From Morchella semilibera (lineage: Eukaryota; Ascomycota; Pezizomycetes; Pezizales; Morchellaceae): a DNA stretch of 64,000 nucleotides. Positions 38,462-49,959 of the stretch are shown here, in pieces. The translations under genes and the position numbers were made by a program. The first letter of the stretch is position 1. Each line of letters begins with the position of its first letter. Below the pieces are notes generated by a model, which had not been told where the DNA came from, did not search any database, and worked only from the letters and a program-made list of their open reading frames with translations. The stretch covers positions 1,920,111-1,984,110 of the forward strand of contig WBVU01000010.1 of assembly GCA_009192285.1 (NCBI GenBank), in the 5' to 3' direction.

Positions 38462-39314
38462 TTAAGCTGTCTTCTTCCAGATGGCCTGAAGCCCGATCAA
38501 AGAGCTAATGGTTCCGGCCATTCCCACAACTCCATCATCCAAAGCAACATATCCCAATGCGCTAGCCGGGATAGTGACGTCGCAAATGTCTGATACCATC
38601 TGGGTAATAGTCGCCTGTCTTTCCTTGACTAATTTCTCACCCTCCACTTTTCCTTCTGCAATTGTTTTCACGATACCCCTCTCTCTCTCGCGAAGTGTAT
38701 ACAACGTGTAGGCTCCGCTAACAAGCGAGAATACTAGACCCGCAAACCAGGCCCGGGATGCTTCTGCAGCTAGTTTCTTGCCGGCGGCAAACTTGTAGAT
38801 TCCGCTACTATCGAGGAACGAGGCCGCATCGAATGTGAGATAAGTGAAGTAGCCAAGCTGGCGACCGACGGCGCAGTAACGCAAGACGGGGTCAAGGGAT
38901 TTGTTATCCATAGCCTTTTATTATCACATTATTATCAACTCAAGTGTCGCGTTACCAAAGAACCTATGATATCATACCTGAGATGCAGCTTTGAAATGCT
39001 CAACGTTTTTCCCAATACGCATCACCTTTCTCGTTGAGGCAAACTGCTTTTTGATTGCCTCGAACGGTGCGATCATATCCATTTTATACCCCTTCCTAAG
39101 GAGATAGAACGAAAGAAAACGCGCTAGGTACTGTAACGTCCTCAACGCCTTGTCCCGACCAGCTGTTCCCCTCCCACACTGTCGTCAGCCTTGACAGTAT
39201 TTTGATACTGGGCTTGAGTGCCCAGGTTAGATAGGATTGAGGTTTACCGGTCGATGAGACGAAGCGGATGTAGTGTGCCACCGTGGGGTGGTAAACGAGC
39301 GAATCTGCGACCAT
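38462..39314 (-). CDS. PEX11: peroxisomal membrane protein Pex11
   Basis: Exons 39314-39248, 39162-38978 and 38914-38462 give 234 residues, matching fungal Pex11. The N-terminus MVADSLVYHPTVAHYIRFVS is the conserved family start; splicing the first intron (GTAAAC donor, GAACAG acceptor) restores STAGRDKALRTLQYLARFL, the family amphipathic-helix block. IAPFEAIKKQF, RKVMRIGKNVEHFKAA and DPVLRYCAVGRQLGYFTYL follow, and the C-terminus has the hydrophobic IPASALGYVALDDGVVGMAG segment. It tubulates and divides peroxisomal membranes. Tail KKTA lacks a strong targeting motif, as usual for a membrane protein. No regulatory sites are evident. Confidence 0.95.
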
Positions 39315-42300
39315 TTCGAGTGTTGTTGTGGGGAAAGTTCAGTAATGTAGTTCTGCTGAAACTTGGTAGGGTACCGGTATGAAGGTTCAAGTTGAGTTCA
39401 CGCTGAGGATAAGCGACTGGATCTGTGTGAAGCTACGGAATAAAGTAGATACTGGGGGAACAGAAGCTGAATGGTCTGAGCGAGATGTTAATAATAAAAG
39501 TTAAGAGGTGGTGAAGTAGAAGTCTAGGTAGAGAGCAGTGAATCGTGGGTTGATGTGGTTGGAAGTCCGAAGCACGTGAAGGACAAATTGTGGGGGATAA
39601 CCCGAGGAAAGAGCATTTCTTGGCAAATTGTGCGAGCGAGCTTCGGCGGGGCCAACCGCCAATATTGATGATATCCGTAGCGGGCCGAGGTACAATCTGG
39701 AGATAGATAATTACAAGCCTACAGCTACATATAATCCATATAATCTAGTACATGTTTTTATGATATACGTGTAAGTACAGTATAGGGTACCCACACTAGG
39801 TGCATGTATACTATTGTACATAAAGTACATGTAGTAGTACATACATACCCCATACAACTTCATGTCCAAGCTTGAATTCAGAGTACTCCTACATACAACC
39901 GTCGAGTATTATTCTCGTGTCATTTCGGTTACGCATATATCACGTGCTAATCATACTCATGGACAATCACTCGTCCTGTGCCTCCACCTGCCAAGGAGAG
40001 CGGCGCTGTGACCAACTTTTAAAGTTTGACACACCACCCCTCCAGATCAGCGGAGTGGAAAATCCGGGAAATGATTTTCCAGCAACTTTTTTGGTATCAG
40101 TATAAACTAGAATTTTAACCCTTTAAATACGGGCCCATAATAAACTAGGCCAGGATATTCGAGACTTTGAGATTATTAATTATCTCCACTGTTTATATTA
40201 TGATATCATTTTGATTTTGTGGATTGGAAACACGTGCACCCACATAGCTAGGAGTGTTAATTATCATATGCCAGCCTAGACTGTCTAGTCCCTGCATGTA
40301 GCTTTGACTATGTCTTCTCTAGATCTCGGGGAATATCTAGTAACTTGGAATCTTGTTAGGGAAGTGCCCTCAGAATATCTCTCTATATGTCGTGACTTGA
40401 AAAGGCTGAGAGTAATTATAAATTTTGTTGATGGGTTTCATTATTTATAGACATTATATGAATAGTAAACCTGTCAGACTTCCATCCCCACCCACCCCCA
40501 TCTTCAGATTCCTCAGAGAAACATTCGAAGACAAGGGCCGAGATCATAGCCACCCACGCCGAGGCGGAGGCAAAGCGGCGTCACTCTTGGATGGGGAGGA
40601 TAAACCTCATCCCCCAGGTTGGAGATTCTGTGGCTCTGGTAAAGAGTTCAGAAGAGGCGATTTACTATAGAAATGATCCTATGAAGTAAAATCGCATAGT
40701 GAGGGAAGAGGGGGGCGGGGAGAGGGCCACTTTATAGCCCTGAGGGCCCAAGCTAGGCGCGTCGGAAAATTTTTATCCAGAATCTTACTTATGTGGTTTG
40801 GTGTGGCCTGGGCGGCGAAAATTTTTTCAGTAGAGGTTGACTAATATACAGATAGTGTTATTGGACTAGTTGCCAAGAATGATCAATTACTTGTACGACA
40901 CTTTTATTCCCTTTTCCCATTCGATACATGTCTTTATTTAGGTTTTTGAGAACTACATGTATATATATATGTAGTCAATTTCAACCGGACGTTGGATTAA
41001 AGGTATTGGCATATAGTAAATATAAATTTGACAATGAACTTAGGTCTTAGTTAGCCCCTGTAATATATGTAGCTATCTCACCATAGGGTTTCTTTGCTGG
41101 AAATAATGGCTAAATAACGTGTGTGTAAATATTAATATGATGTGTAATGGTGCTATATAGAAGGCTCGGAAACCTCGGGGTACGTTATTAGGAGTGAAGT
41201 TATCATTATCCTTTTATTGGGGTTATACAGCACAAAATCGATACTACAAATTAACAAGGAGCTATATACCAGATTACAGCTACTAATACGAAACTGAAGC
41301 AGACTTTTACCCTCTTTAATAAGCCTTCTTTATCTATATGGTTGGATATTGGTCCGGTGTTAATTTCTGCGTTGATAGAGAAATGGTGAGATGCAAAGTT
41401 ATACACGGACCCTTGATATGCGCCATTAGTCGGTAAATGGGCCGGCTGTTATCAGGGGAGATATAAATAGAGTATAAGAAAAGCTAGCGCTAGTTTTTCT
41501 TTAGTGAAAACTAGGCGAGAAGTTAGCACCGTAGTATATGTCTAAGACAGAAGGCCTGAGATAGAGGCTTGAATCTACATTACGTTGTTCCTATAATCGG
41601 GGTGTATATAATGGACTTACTTATATTGGTCATAGAAAACTTATAACCAGAAGAGGTCCCCTAAAAGTCTGGGTGATAATGAAAGGAAGCCACTGATTTA
41701 ATTGAGCCAGAACGGGCTGATAAAACACAGTGGACAGCTAGCAAATATATATAGCAATTTACATATGGTAAACAGCTCTAGTCCACTATTCCTAAGAGAG
41801 ATAATATAAACAGTTGATCTTATCAGTGATTTCGGGTTTCCAAGATAACGACACCCATCAGAATCAATATATCAAAATCCTCACATGATGTATATACCTC
41901 GCTGACTAAACATCGGAATTGCTTCCGGCACCGCATCCGTACCCCGCTATTTATCCTCGGGATCACCTGTCACAGTTTCAAATTTTATCTTTAATACCCA
42001 GGGATCGTCCCTTCGAGAGAGCACATCACTCGCCAACACCTCCTCTCTCCTTCGACCCAGACAATACAATTCTCTCCCCTCATTGGAGGCAAGCTAGTTA
42101 TCTATAAGTTTTACGTCAATTCCCTATCCAAGGCTTTCTCCGTATGATTGGTGAGCCACTACCCCAGTTTCGTGCAGGAATGATAATTCTGACAAATACC
42201 TCTCATGGAATCAGGCCCTAGCTTCCGTGTTTAGTCGCCCCCTCCTTGACCTTCTTGCTGCAAAGGAACCATAGGGGCTGGAGTGCTTTTTCAGCAGCCC

Positions 42301-42798
42301 TTGGATGTTCCTTCTGTTGGGCCGGTTGTTTGTTTAGTGATATTTCATGAAGTACTAGTAGAGTCTTGGCACTCATCTCAGGTTACGACAACGAGATGAT
42401 ATTTTGATTCCAAACTATGTAGAATCATAGTGTCTACTTGAAAGAATATCGGGGTGTCAAGATAGATAAAAAAAATCAAGACTCGACAGCTAGGGACGAA
42501 CGGGGTTAAGTTGTTGGGGTTATGCAACCTCCGGGGTCTCGGCATGGGGAAACTTTAATACGAGGCTACGCGATGCCGCATTCAGGAACAGCGCGGACCT
42601 CCCGGCCACGGGGGTGGGAAAAAAAGCGGGGAGCGGGGAATGTCGGCTTTTAACAGAGCTCCCAACGCGCTAAGTTGACCTCTATCACACGTCTACCGAA
42701 CTTCAGTGGTCAATTGAGCGAGTCCCGATATCACCCTTACAGATCGCTTCCCTGCCCGGTACAGCATCAAAAACAAGACTGCCATTTTCTTTGATCAG
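39315..42798. other. intergenic, AT-rich gene desert
   Basis: No gene seen. TACATGTA octamers occur at 39826 and 40954, the latter inside a longer ATATAT palindrome. Open frames are short and without family matches. The last 300 bp is the promoter of the Zn2Cys6 gene. Confidence 0.6.
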
Positions 42799-45285
42799 AT
42801 GGATCCACGTTATTATCCAACACCGACCGCCCCCGAGGGAACCCTCCCTCCTCCTCCCCCCCCCCCTCCCCCTCCTCCACCACCACCTCCACCACCACCT
42901 CCTATTGACCAACAGCAACAACAGCCTGGAACGAAACGCCCCCATGCCTCGGCGGTAAAGTCAAGGTCTGCCTCCAGCTATCCACGAAAAAGAGCTGTCA
43001 GCGCGTGTCTGGTGTGTCGCGGCAGAAAGACGAAATGTGACAACCAACGACCACAGTGCGGGTTCTGCCGACAGAATGGTGCCGAGTGTGTTTATGAAGC
43101 TGAGAAGCTCGCTACGTATGAGACCAACTTCTTTGCGTCGATTAACAGTCACGTGTGAGCTTTCGAGTGTGATAGATTTGTGTGTTAATGGGTCGTATTT
43201 TTTTCTCTTCAGGTTCGACGCGGCTTCACTGGCCATCTTGGACAGGCTCTCTAGGATAGAGGCTCTGCTAGAGGTTCCTTCAAACAACCAGCCTACGAGT
43301 CACCCTTCTCCTCATGCATCATCTACGAGCGGAGGTGCTGTAATTCCGAGTAATGCGACTATAATGACACATTCACCTGGGCTCAGGGGCTCAGGTCATC
43401 CAGCAGAGGCGACAGAGTTGATTCATATTTCTATAGCCATAGCTGCGGCATCGAGGGTAGAGAATGTGTTACAATGGCCTGCATTTCTGGGGAAAATTAC
43501 AACAGAAGATATTTTGGCACCTGTTTTTGCTTACGTAGGAGATGAGTCGGATGATGAGGACTCCGAGGAAGCTGAGGGGCAAGCTTGGAATGGTAATAAT
43601 AACTACGAGCATTCGATGGATCATCAGAACGGACAGCATGATCACCAGGACGGGGATTATTATAGCCCCAGTGTCAAAAAGGGGCCAATGTATGTGGATG
43701 AAAAGGTTTTGCTACAAAGCCCAGGGGGACTTCCAGCTCTAGTCAAGAGGTTCTTCGCAAACGTCCACACGAAAAACCCCATCTTGGATTCGAGTGAGTT
43801 GGAAAAGTACGTGAACCATGTAGAGCGCGCTGGGGAATTTGGCTGGACTGGAAAGGCTTGTTTACTTGTGAGTCGGGATCCCGCTTTCATCCGATCGTTA
43901 ATTTTAACAAGCCAGTAGCTTCTAGTTTGCGCCCTTGGATCTCTATCGGCGCCCTACAACCCAAAATCAATGCCTCGTATGTCGGAGACACCGACAGCCC
44001 GGACTGTGTACCCTTCTACAGAAATCAGTCAACGCTTTTTTGCGGCCGCCAAGAAGCGATTAGGGATCGTGATGTCGTCGAACCAGCTTGTCGCTGTTCA
44101 GTGCCTATTCCTAACCGGCATATACCACATGTACACCTTCCACCAGTTTGCCGCCTGGAAAATATTCAATGCCGCTTCCGTTTCTTGTGAGGGTTATCTC
44201 CACCGCAAGGAGAAATCAAAAACTGGTGATGGATCGTATAACACTCCAGCCATACTTCCGTCAAGCGAACCAACGCGACATCTGGAACAACGGATATATT
44301 GGAGTTGCCTCAAATCAGAACTGTGCATACCCCCCCCCCCCCCCGGGCTTCCCCCCTCAGTCACTTTCATGAACAAAGATCTCAGCAGAGCTAATTCTAC
44401 CTTCGCCTTTTAAGCGAATTGTGCGCAGAACTCGACATCCCCAATTCAAATCTCCATGAACTCGAATATCCACACGCATTTCCTTCCCCGCCGCGAGAAA
44501 TCTCAACATCGCGGGCATTCCAATCTTCAAACTCGTTTTTCGAGCAACCCCGCACTGCCTACGCCCCTGAGGATCACCAAACAGATGAGCACTTGCAAGA
44601 TCAGAAAACTTGGTTCTACTACTTGGCGGAAATTGCGCTTCGAAAGGTCGAAATTCGAATGTCGGTTGTATTCAAGCAGCGCACACCACGATCATCAGGG
44701 CACCATGACGGGACGTCAACGTCAACCTCTATAGGCGAGGATGACAGCACAGGCCAACCAACCATAGATGACCTTCTTCAGACGGCCAATGAATTCGAGT
44801 TGCAGCTCGACCTCTGGTTAACATGTCTCCCCCAAATTCTGAAGTTTCCATCCGATCCTAGTTTACCCTGTGGAGACGAAAGGTTGCAGTACCTGCGTCA
44901 AAGGTATTGGTGGAATCTATCGCGCGTGTACCGGCCGTTCATCTACTACCTCCTCCAATATCAACACGCATCGCGGCACTCAAAGTACCACATGATGGTG
45001 AATTATGCGAAGAAGGGGCTGGAAATTGACATCAATTTTATCCTATCGAACGTGATAACCCACCGGCACCACGGAGCGTGGTTGACATTGAGGGCGTTGA
45101 CGAGCAACAGTGTGATAATCCTAGTGGTGAAGAAAAGGAGGATCCTGGACCCCATGCCGCCTAAATGGGCCGAGGCGATCACCCTGGCAAAGAGCTGTCT
45201 GTCGTATTGGGAGAGCGAGGTCCGGGACGCGGGGAAGCTGAAGGAAGTGATCGAGAAGGTTGAGGTTAGAATACCGGAAGCCTAG
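42799..45285 (+). CDS. Zn2Cys6 fungal transcription factor
   Basis: Exons 42799-43154, 43213-43867, 43919-44322 and 44415-45285 give 761 residues. After a run of about 20 prolines and a short Gln run comes the DNA-binding cluster at about residues 76-103: CLVCRGRKTKC followed by CGFC and the sixth Cys in GAEC, spacing C-x2-C-x6-C-x5-C-x2-C-x6-C. The basic residues before it (YPRKRAVSA) are typical. The middle contains a fungal-specific transcription-factor homology region: AACLL/LVCALGS, RFFAAAKKRLG, AVQCLFLTGIYHMYTF, IYWSCLKSELELCAELDIP, the last formed by splicing 44322 to 44415. The gene product should act in the nucleus; target genes are unknown. The gene ends in a Lys/Glu helix. Intron 3 starts GTGCATA followed by a C homopolymer. 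An acidic patch (DESDDEDSEEAEG) is a possible activation region. Confidence 0.92.
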
Positions 45286-46604
45286 ATCTGTCAACCGGGG
45301 GGGACGAATTGACGAATCCACGATGAACGGGAATGCGTTGTTGGTTGGCGCGTGGTGGAGGCCAATTTTATTAGGGTTCTCTCTCTCTCTCTTTTTTTTT
45401 TTTTTTTTTTTTTCGTTATCTTGTACGCACATGGGGTGGAGGCGGGGCGTTCAGGACATTTTTTGTAGCGTTTGGGTGATTATGTTTCTTCGACTTTCTC
45501 TTTCTCTTTAGGCCATTTTTGTTTTTTGAGAGGCTACACGAGAAAACTCTTTCATTTCTTTTAATGATGATGTATAAGTACATACATATACTCCCTAGTA
45601 GTAGCTATGATTTGATGCTTTTTGTCCTTTTCTTTTTATTTATTGTCTTTGGCTTTCTTTCTTTTTTTCTACCCAGCATTTTGTTATCTTATTTAGCAAA
45701 CAAAAACACCGTAGGTTAGTAGGCCCCCCAATTTGAGGTAATCCATATTTTTGATATGACATACATTTATCTACAATCTCTCTGGTCAGAATCTGCCAGA
45801 CTGTCAAGCAAAGCGCCTTTGGCCATCAAGAATCATATCCAGCTTAAGCTTCCCTCAGGTTCTTCTTCCTTTTCTCTTCCCCCCACGAATATCGTCTCTA
45901 CTCCCGTTTTCATTTTTCTAGTCTGTACCACAACGGGTAGCACTGGCACGTTGCTCCGCGCGTTCTAGAAGCTGTATCTTGGCAGGCTCCCTCTTCGAGA
46001 TGCCAATTCCGGAATCTTCCTGATTGGGTTGGGTCGGGTTGGTGCGGTTCCTGCGGTTCCTGCAGAGCAGATGCACGACGGGTTGTCACTCACTTGTCAG
46101 GCAGACATGCCGACCATGGAAGGGGTGGTTTCGGATGTGATGTGATGGAGATGGAGATGGAGGGATGGAGATGGTCATCGTGCTAGTGGGAGAGAGGGGG
46201 CTTTCATTTTTGGTTTACATATCCGCATACAAAATACAATGTTTACAATTAATTTTCGCCGAAGTGTGGCCTAGTGGTGATTCACTAGACTACATACCGA
46301 TGACACCAAGGTTCAAACCCAGGTGGGAGCGGTGATCAGAATGCCCAACATGGTAGCGACGCTCTTGAGGGATGATACTGATCACATAAGTCTTTTGTCA
46401 TTTGTCTTTTGCGTGTTTGAGGATTAGATTGATACATGTATCTTATCGCTTGGGCAAATACTCTCTATTTAAATAAACATTAGACTCTTTTCCCTATCCT
46501 CCCATCAAAAAGACGTCTTTTGCCGCGCAAAGGGCCCATTTTATTAACTATGATATTACACGCGTCGCTTACATAATCCCTTCGCTTTCTCCTATCCCGT
46601 AATA
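45286..46604. other. intergenic
   Basis: No gene seen. It contains a (CT)n-(T)n run at about 45378-45413 in the 3' region of the transcription factor, a GGAGAT tandem near 46146-46176, and the tRNA-like element listed separately. A TACATGTA octamer is at 46433. Confidence 0.6.
46261..46330 (+). repeat. tRNA-derived element (SINE-like or tRNA pseudogene)
   Basis: An A-box TGGCCTAGTGG at 46267-46277 and a B-box GGTTCAAACCC at 46310-46320 are both near consensus and sit 32 bases apart, as in a tRNA gene. The D arm (CTAGTGGTGATTCACTAG) can pair, but the T stem has two mismatches and the acceptor arms do not pair. I read it as a tRNA-derived relic, possibly a SINE head. Confidence 0.45.
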
Positions 46605-47181
46605 TTATTCCCTGAATAATAAATTGGTTACCACACCCGGGAAAACTCTACCTCCATTGTTCAACGCGGCGTACATGCAGTCCACCAGGATGGAATAATC
46701 CTTCATCCATCTCTCTTTGGCTTCACCCATCGTATGAAAGAGTACATCCATCTTCTCTGTGATCTGAAAGTCCCATCGTAGATGAGCATTTGCCAGGACT
46801 CTCCGGTTGTAATCAAACCATACACAACCCCTCCACCATTGTAAGATCTCTTGCATCTTTCAAACACTGTTTCATAGCCTCTCCAGTAGAATTCATGATA
46901 AGGACGAACCTATCTTCCCCCACGGAAACCCGGTCAATCACAACAAATTCCCCTATGCCTCCTGTCTCATTGTCTATGGATACAATCTCTTTCTCCCTCC
47001 GTAAGCGTACGTTGCGTCCCGTCTTGCGTCCGAACTCGGTGACTACCGGACCGATGATGTACAACGCCAAGTCACTAACTTTGAAATCTGGATCTGCCTC
47101 CATAGGGTACCCTTCTGAGGTCTTCCATCGTGAGGCCGAGTCTCTGCTCGAATGGTCGTCTTCGAATACGCAGTCGTCCAC
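46605..47181 (-). pseudogene. frameshifted relic of a fungal hypothetical-protein family
   Basis: Three adjoining frames on the minus strand make up one recognisable fungal family: 47181 to about 46835 (ALYIIGPVVTEFGRKTGR, VRLRREKEIVSIDNETGG), then about 46835-46763 in another frame (GGGVVYGLITTGESWQMLIY), then about 46763-46605 in a third (ITEKMDVLFHTMGEAKERW, MKDYSILVDCMYAALNNGG). From memory, related proteins in other ascomycetes carry these blocks in one frame, often in expanded families. I see no splice signals that would join the frames, so two small deletions are the simplest explanation. Function of the family is unknown. Confidence 0.65.
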
Positions 47182-48616
47182 TTCAACTTGTTATCGTCAC
47201 CCATCCTATGTATGTTAATGCGTCAGTGTTATTTCTCGCCGACCGTAGGAATAGAGACTCACCTTCTGTATCGTCTAGGGGATTCCGCTCACAAGTACCG
47301 GCTCTGTCCCTCTGTTTTCATAAAAAAAAAACAGATTAGATTAGATTAGATTAGATGTCTTGGCACTATGGCTAAGCCACCGTTGTCGTGCAGTGTTCCA
47401 CTATGGTTACTCCTTCCCTCATACAGTGTTCGTATCCCCACTTGCGTTGGGGCCCCTCCTTATAAAAAAAAATATTATTTCCCGTCGACTGCGACTGTAC
47501 CTACATGTCTCTATGTGCCACAGTCAATAACCCCCCCGCGCCGCATCCATCGTCCCCCTAGTTCATCTCCGCCAAACCGCTGTGTATGTTATGTAGTATG
47601 TAGCTGGGCGGTTACCTATCCGGCCGCGCTGTTTCGTAGCTTGTAGTGAGGTAAGCGGGACTCGGCAACCCCAAGCAGCGATGGTAGACCGTAGACCAGT
47701 CCAGTCCCAGCCACCCAAGCTGTGTGTGTTGTTTTTCTTTCTGGAGCGAGACACAGCGGTGATTACGAGGATGAGAGCCCCCCCCCCCCCCCGGCTAGAT
47801 CGCGTCGTGCCTTGCAGCCAGGGTATCTACGGTACTAATCGTTCTCAGTTCGAGGGAGAAAAAAAAAACATCCATGATGGACGGGTTCACGCCTGTTTGA
47901 GAATTGGTTGTGCTGCGTCATTTGTGCAACCAGCTTGATTTTGTTTTGTGCAGGGGGACGGACGTTCTGTTCTTGTCCTTTTTTTTTTTACCAGCCTTCT
48001 GATTTTCGGACAGGGCAGGGAACGTGGGGATGGAAATAGATACATTATATATTGGGCGCCCTCTTTCTTTTCTTTTCGTGGTGTATGTGTGCTGATGTAT
48101 GTTGGAACGATTGTATTTTGTATGTTTTCTGTGACGACTCGAACGAGATACTAAGCTATCACGATTTTAACCAACGGAACGAGACGAGACGAGACAAGAC
48201 GAACTGTCAACGTGCTACTGTTCTGTTCTGATCTGACCTGATCTGAGACGAAAGACGAAAGACGAAAGACGAAGAACGTACCTGAACGATTCAAAGGTTA
48301 TACGAACGGACCGATTCTACTCCTTTCACGACGTCTTGACGTATTTTAAGCGGAGATTCCGAATTCTATTGCCCTCACGAAGGAATATCGATTAATGAGA
48401 CATTAACGGAACATTCTACGAACATCTACGAATTACTTGAGCGTCGTTGTTGTTAACTTGTGATGATTGTTTGACTGCTATACGTACGAGATATCATTGT
48501 CACTTTTTACGCCTTCAGACGATCACGAATCAAGAATCACGAGAATTACTATCACGAACACTTGATACTATACCTACTCTATCTACACATCCCAAAAAAC
48601 AACCAAAAAACCCAAA
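47182..48616. other. intergenic, low-complexity
   Basis: No gene seen. It contains an AGATT tandem (47336-47356), C and T homopolymers (about 47779 and 47979), and purine-rich tandem units upstream of the next gene: GACGA repeats near 48180-48200 and GACGAAA units near 48247-48275. The last 150 bp is the probable leader of the gene starting at 48617. Confidence 0.6.
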
Positions 48617-49180
48617 ATGCACTTCACCGCCCTCTCCACCGCCCTCCTCTCCCTCTCCCTCCTCCTCACCCCCACCCTCGCCAACCCCTTCCCCGCCGCC
48701 CCCACCACCCCCATAATCCACGGCCTCCACATCCGCGCACCCACCCCGCAAACCACCTGCGCCCCCAACTCGGGCACCTCCAACACCGGCTGTGGTAACT
48801 CCGGCGTCGGCAACTCCGGCACGGGCAACTCGGGCGTCTGCCTCTCGGGGACGGGCGAGTCGGGGGTCGGCGACTGCAGCGTCGCCGCCGAGGCCGTCGC
48901 AACAAGCGTCTACGTGCTGCAGTCGGCCACCACCGTCTTCCTGGTCTCAACGGTCACGGTCGAGGGCGCATCCGTGGTCACCACCGTCCAGAGCGTCTTC
49001 CAGGCTGGTGCCACGGCGACGCAGACTATCGTCGTGGACGACGGAAGGTATAATCGCCCTGGGTGTGCGTACTGGCGCACGCAGGGGTATGTGTGCTCGG
49101 ATGCGGGGAGGGGGGTGGAGGTGTCGAGGTGGGCGGCCGCGGTGCTGGTGGGGGTTGTGGCGGTTGTGGCGGTGTTGTAG
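48617..49180 (+). CDS. small secreted, probably GPI-anchored Ser/Gly/Thr-rich protein
   Basis: A single exon encodes 187 residues. MHFTALSTALLSLSLLLTPTLA is a clear signal peptide. Residues about 55-90 hold short imperfect repeats of the type G-N-S-G-x (GNSGVGNSGTGNSGV) bounded by cysteines, followed by a Val/Thr-rich stretch (STVTVEGASVVTTVQSVF). The C-terminus WAAAVLVGVVAVVAVL is hydrophobic and ends at the stop, as required for GPI attachment, with small residues (CSDAGRG) before it as candidate attachment sites. This suggests a cell-wall or surface protein. There are six or more cysteines. I know no named family for it. The coding sequence is strongly C-rich, unlike its AT-rich flanks. 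Confidence 0.8.
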   Translation: MHFTALSTALLSLSLLLTPTLANPFPAAPTTPIIHGLHIRAPTPQTTCAPNSGTSNTGCGNSGVGNSGTGNSGVCLSGTGESGVGDCSVAAEAVATSVYVLQSATTVFLVSTVTVEGASVVTTVQSVFQAGATATQTIVVDDGRYNRPGCAYWRTQGYVCSDAGRGVEVSRWAAAVLVGVVAVVAVL

Positions 49181-49959
49181 ATGGGAAGGTACGTACATTG
49201 GGCTGGGTTGGGTTGGGTTGGGGTATAATAAATGAGGCATGGCGTTTAATGTTTTTTGTCTTTCTTTAGTTTAATTGTATAGCCTTTTTATGGACTTTAT
49301 GTGTTTATGTTTACGGCTTCGTGTTAATGTTTTATGCTTCATGTCTATAAGTTGTTGATATATGTCTCTTTTTTTTTTCTTGCTTAGCTCTCTACAATGG
49401 GGCCAGGCATATCATGGGTGGAAAGCTACATATGAAGTATCTATTGCGTATTTAGTATAAGGTGATTACTACATACATACTTATATATAATACGATTTAC
49501 ACTGCAAGCCAGCTGATCCACTGTTAATGAATGAGTTTACCAACCCATATATATATATACATATATATCTTCCACCTAAATCCAGTGCACTCTTTAATTT
49601 AATACATCATATCTGGACCAAACCACCCATCCGTTGTTGTCGTTGCTTTCATTCCCCCTCCATAAAACACAACGCGGCGACGTCAATGATCACAACCACC
49701 TCATTCCGTGCCTTCACCACACATCACTCGCCCACACCGCCCACCACCGCGCATCACCCGCCCCGGATCCCCCGCTAACCCACCGCAACCACCAACGTCA
49801 GAGCCTCATGAGGTCACCCGCCACCCGCGGAGTTCTAGAACAGAATGATGAAATAACCACGCATTGCCTCCCCCCCCCCCTCCCCTATCATAGATACAAA
49901 AGTACGTCCCGGCCCTCGAGTTTCAGACCAGAAAAAAAATATAGAATTATATATCAATT
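49181..49959. other. intergenic
   Basis: No gene seen. The left end has GGGTT repeats in the 3' region of the preceding gene (49200-49224). (AT)n and C-rich stretches lie before the next start; a C homopolymer is near 49870. The 50 bp before 49960 is A-rich, as in many fungal leaders. Confidence 0.6.

Noticed and set aside
46261-46330. Functional tRNA gene
   Set aside because: Acceptor arms do not pair and the T stem has mismatches.
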